Shown: positions 14,444 through 16,150 of the stretch, piece by piece
Numbering within the stretch: position 1 is the first letter of the stretch
Layout of the letters: each line of letters starts with the position of its first letter
Assembly: GCA_030841765.1 (NCBI GenBank)
Contig: JAUUSS010000052.1
Location: 1 to 16,150 of the forward strand
Length of the DNA: 16,150 nucleotides
DNA from: Collinsella aerofaciens
GTDB lineage: Bacteria; Actinomycetota; Coriobacteriia; Coriobacteriales; Coriobacteriaceae
Reading direction: 5' to 3'
The notes under the pieces: generated by a model
Database searches by the model: none
What the model saw: only the letters and a program-made list of their open reading frames with translations
What the model was told of the DNA's origin: nothing
Translations under genes and position numbers: made by a program

Positions 14444-14752
14444 ACTAGCGCTATAAGTCATGGCTATAGTAAGAGGGGATAATAGTTGGATTAGATTGGT
14501 TCGAATGGGACGGCGTTGAGGACTCAGGACATGCGTTCCGCATTTGAGACAGAGGTGCACGGGGCCCTTACCCTGCTATGATGGGTGTGGACTCCGTGTG
14601 GGCCCCAGTTAAGCAAGCTAAATATCTAAGCTTGAGATGTAACTTCGCGATGGCTAGTCAGGATACTGTAAACTTAAGTTTGAGTTAAACTGTGCGTTGG
14701 GCTGTAAGAGTCGCAATTTCTTCAAGCGTCGCTAAGAGCCAACTTTTTTGGA
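14444..14752. other. 309-bp non-coding stretch with GC-rich hairpin and promoter-like sequence
   Basis: No convincing gene lies here on either strand. It contains a GC-rich stem (GGGGCCC 14561-14567 with GGGCCCC 14600-14606, enclosing ACCC/GGGT at 14570-14573 and 14583-14586), a 12-bp palindrome AAACTTAAGTTT (14670-14681) and a candidate promoter at 14680-14708. A minus-strand open frame (14297-14560) mostly mirrors the DUF2142 gene and is not believable. The stretch separates the lic-linked glycan cluster from the GT2/DUF2304 pair. Confidence 0.6.
14680..14708 (+). promoter_or_regulatory. Candidate promoter of the GT2/DUF2304 pair
   Basis: TTGAGT (14680-14685) and TGTAAG (14703-14708) are 17 nt apart, each matching four of six consensus positions. 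Transcription would begin about 40 nt before ATG 14753. The 12-bp palindrome AAACTTAAGTTT and the AGTTT-GAGTT-AAACT dyad overlap the -35 box and could be an operator. Confidence 0.35.
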
Positions 14753-15499
14753 ATGGATGAATCTCGATTGTCTCTTGCTGCAACAACATGTTCAAAAGGA
14801 TATCCGCGTGTTCTCGTAATAATCCCTGCCTATAACGAACAGGAGTGCATTCTCGATACCGTTGCGTCTATAAAAGCTGCGGGATATGACTATGTTGTAA
14901 TCAACGACGGGTCACAAGATGGAACGCTTGAGCTTTGTCGAGAGCATGGTGTCAACATATTGGACCTGCCACAGAACCTTGGTATCGGTGGAGCGGTCCA
15001 AGCGGGCCATAAGTATGCTCAGAGATTTGGCTATGATATTGACATTCAGGTTGACGGCGATGGCCAGCATGATCCTTCTTATGTTCCTGAGCTTGTAAAG
15101 CTGATTGAGGGTGGGGCGAGCCTGGCGATAGGCTCTCGATTTCTGGTTGAGACTGATGGTTTTCAGTCAACTTTTATGCGTCGCGTTGGAATCAGGTGGC
15201 TTTCATTTTTGCTCGAGCTGCTTACGGGTAAGGTGGTCACCGATCCCACTTCTGGTTTTAGGGCATGCAATAAAGATGCTATCGACCTGTTCTGCAAGAG
15301 TTATCCTGATGACTACCCGGAGCCAGAGTCGATTGCTTTGGCTATGAAGCTTGGTCTTCCCGTTATGGAGGCGCCTGTAAAGATGAATGAACGCCAAGGC
15401 GGACGTTCGTCCATCGGGGGCTTCTCTTCCGTCTACTACATGATCAAGGTCACGTTAGCCATTGTTCTTGTGTGCTGGGTTCATAGGGGAGATAAATAA
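14753..15499 (+). CDS. Family 2 glycosyltransferase, dolichol-phosphate-mannose-synthase-like
   Basis: A 248-residue GT-A enzyme with VLVIIPAYNEQE (20-31), VVINDGSQDGT, QNLGIGGAVQAG and the metal-binding QVDGDGQHDP (D101, D103) followed by GSRF and DPTSGFR. These are the hallmarks of DPM1/Ppm1-like GT2 enzymes, which load a sugar from a nucleotide donor onto a polyprenyl phosphate. A hydrophobic segment near the C-terminus (residues about 222-242) could associate with the membrane or with the partner protein. Its stop overlaps the DUF2304 start by one base, and such pairs are common in Gram-positive genomes. Together they would supply a lipid-linked sugar to an outside-acting GT-C enzyme. No good Shine-Dalgarno is seen before ATG 14753, so the start is less certain than the frame. 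Confidence 0.9.
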   Translation: MDESRLSLAATTCSKGYPRVLVIIPAYNEQECILDTVASIKAAGYDYVVINDGSQDGTLELCREHGVNILDLPQNLGIGGAVQAGHKYAQRFGYDIDIQVDGDGQHDPSYVPELVKLIEGGASLAIGSRFLVETDGFQSTFMRRVGIRWLSFLLELLTGKVVTDPTSGFRACNKDAIDLFCKSYPDDYPEPESIALAMKLGLPVMEAPVKMNERQGGRSSIGGFSSVYYMIKVTLAIVLVCWVHRGDK

Positions 15500-15852
15500 T
15501 GAATCTAATTTTGAGGATTGGTGCGGCCCTCTTTTTCGGCGGCTTTCTCGTCTATGTTTTGCGGCTCGTGTCCAACGGAAAGATGCTTCTTAAGTACTCT
15601 CTGTTGTGGATTTTGATGTGTATGGCGGCCTTGATTTGTGATATATGTCCTCAAATTATTTATAGTTGTTCAACAGCTATTGGGTTTGTCAACCCAGCCA
15701 ATTTCCTTTTTTTGGGTGCAATCGTGCTGTTGCTTGCAATCTCTCTGTCTCTTAGCGTTGCCGTGAGTCGTCATGTTTTGGCGATTAAAAACCTTACTCA
15801 TAGGATTGCCCTACTCGAAAAGGAACTTGAGAAATGGTCTAATCATGAATGA
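15499..15852 (+). CDS. DUF2304 small membrane protein, partner of the GT2
   Basis: A 117-residue protein with three hydrophobic segments (residues about 4-22, 32-54 and 65-88) and a charged, heptad-like C-terminus (LTHRIALLEKELEKW) that may form a coiled coil. Size, topology and position directly behind a DPM-like GT2 match DUF2304 proteins, whose role is unknown but which may anchor or flip the product of the GT2. ATG 15499 overlaps the preceding TAA (TAATG), with AGGGGAGA (15485-15492) as ribosome site, so translation is coupled. Confidence 0.85.
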   Translation: MNLILRIGAALFFGGFLVYVLRLVSNGKMLLKYSLLWILMCMAALICDICPQIIYSCSTAIGFVNPANFLFLGAIVLLLAISLSLSVAVSRHVLAIKNLTHRIALLEKELEKWSNHE

Positions 15853-16150
15853 GCTCAATACGATGGTTTGATTCAGTTCCTTCGGCTATTCCTCATTAAG
15901 TCTCCCAGGGTGGTTGTCAATCTAGTGCCGGAGCCCAGGGACCGTTATGCTCGAGTGGTCCCGGTGGTGGGGGCTCGCTCTTGAGTCAAAAGTCCTTTCA
16001 TTATCGAACTGCCTGAGCAATATTCTTTCCGAAGCATAATTTGACTGGGGTGTTTCGCTGTAAATCGTCATCTGGATGGACAGCGGTGACGAGGACCTTG
16101 GTCCGATTGTTAAATCGTCTCAGCCGTTATAATTCACCACTACTGTACGC
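15853..16150. other. 298-bp non-coding right end with hairpin and promoter-like box
   Basis: No gene is supported here. It holds a long imperfect stem (15931-15976), a short GGACC-TT-GGTCC dyad (16093-16104), two copies of TAAATCGTC (16061-16069 and 16111-16119, 50 bp apart) and a perfect TATAAT at 16128-16133. The TATAAT has only weak -35 partners (TTGTTA at 15-nt spacing). It probably leads to a gene to the right of the window. Confidence 0.55.
15931..15976 (+). terminator. Stem-loop downstream of the DUF2304 gene, possible terminator or structured RNA
   Basis: GAGCCC (15931-15936) pairs with GGGCTC (15971-15976), and inside it GGGACC (15938-15943) pairs with GGTCCC (15957-15962) around a 13-nt loop. 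No T tract follows, so Rho-independent termination is not assured. Confidence 0.35.

Overview
The window looks like a surface-glycan and cell-wall locus of a Gram-positive bacterium, most likely a Coriobacteriia actinobacterium of the Collinsella/Olsenella kind. I infer this from long arrays of roughly 20-residue choline-binding-type (GW/YY) repeats on secreted enzymes, strong GGAGG ribosome-binding sites, a lic-type phosphocholine gene set and a GT2/DUF2304 gene pair. The taxonomic call is an inference from gene style and could not be tested by a search. There are no tRNA or rRNA genes, CRISPR arrays, transposases or integrases.

Layout. (1) Positions 1-739 hold the 3' part of a secreted repeat protein ending in a C39-like cysteine peptidase domain. 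A perfect 15-bp hairpin terminator (750-782) separates it from the convergent minus-strand pair. (2) On the minus strand, 3517 to 801, lies a two-gene operon. Its first gene is a fusion of a winged-helix DNA-binding domain, a LicC-like cytidylyltransferase and a LicA-like choline kinase. Its second is a LicB-like DMT-family permease. (3) A 165-bp divergent promoter region (3518-3682) carries a palindrome whose two arms are near-consensus -35 boxes for promoters firing in both directions. (4) On the plus strand follow a repeat protein with a C-terminal NlpC/P60 hydrolase domain (3683-5854) and a second one with a C-terminal L,D-transpeptidase (YkuD) domain (5897-7965). The second is split by a one-base frameshift in a T run at 7283-7287. 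(5) From about 8074 to 14443 comes a glycan assembly cluster: a GT2 glycosyltransferase, a Wzx-like flippase, a LicD-like phosphocholine transferase, a GT4 glycosyltransferase and a DUF2142 polytopic membrane protein. (6) After a 309-bp non-coding stretch come a dolichol-phosphate-mannose-synthase-like GT2 and a small DUF2304 membrane protein with overlapping stop and start codons. The last 298 bp are non-coding as far as visible and end in a perfect TATAAT box, probably the promoter of a gene beyond the window.

How the parts fit. LicB would import choline or a related amino alcohol. The LicC-LicA fusion would phosphorylate it and activate it as the CDP derivative. LicD would transfer the phospho-amino-alcohol to a sugar of a glycan made by the GT2 and GT4 enzymes and flipped by the Wzx-like protein. 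The secreted repeat proteins would then dock on that decoration and remodel peptidoglycan. Writers and readers of the decoration therefore sit side by side, and the pathway enzyme carries its own DNA-binding domain next to a shared divergent operator-like palindrome. The ligand (choline or another amino alcohol) and the glycan structure cannot be read from the sequence.
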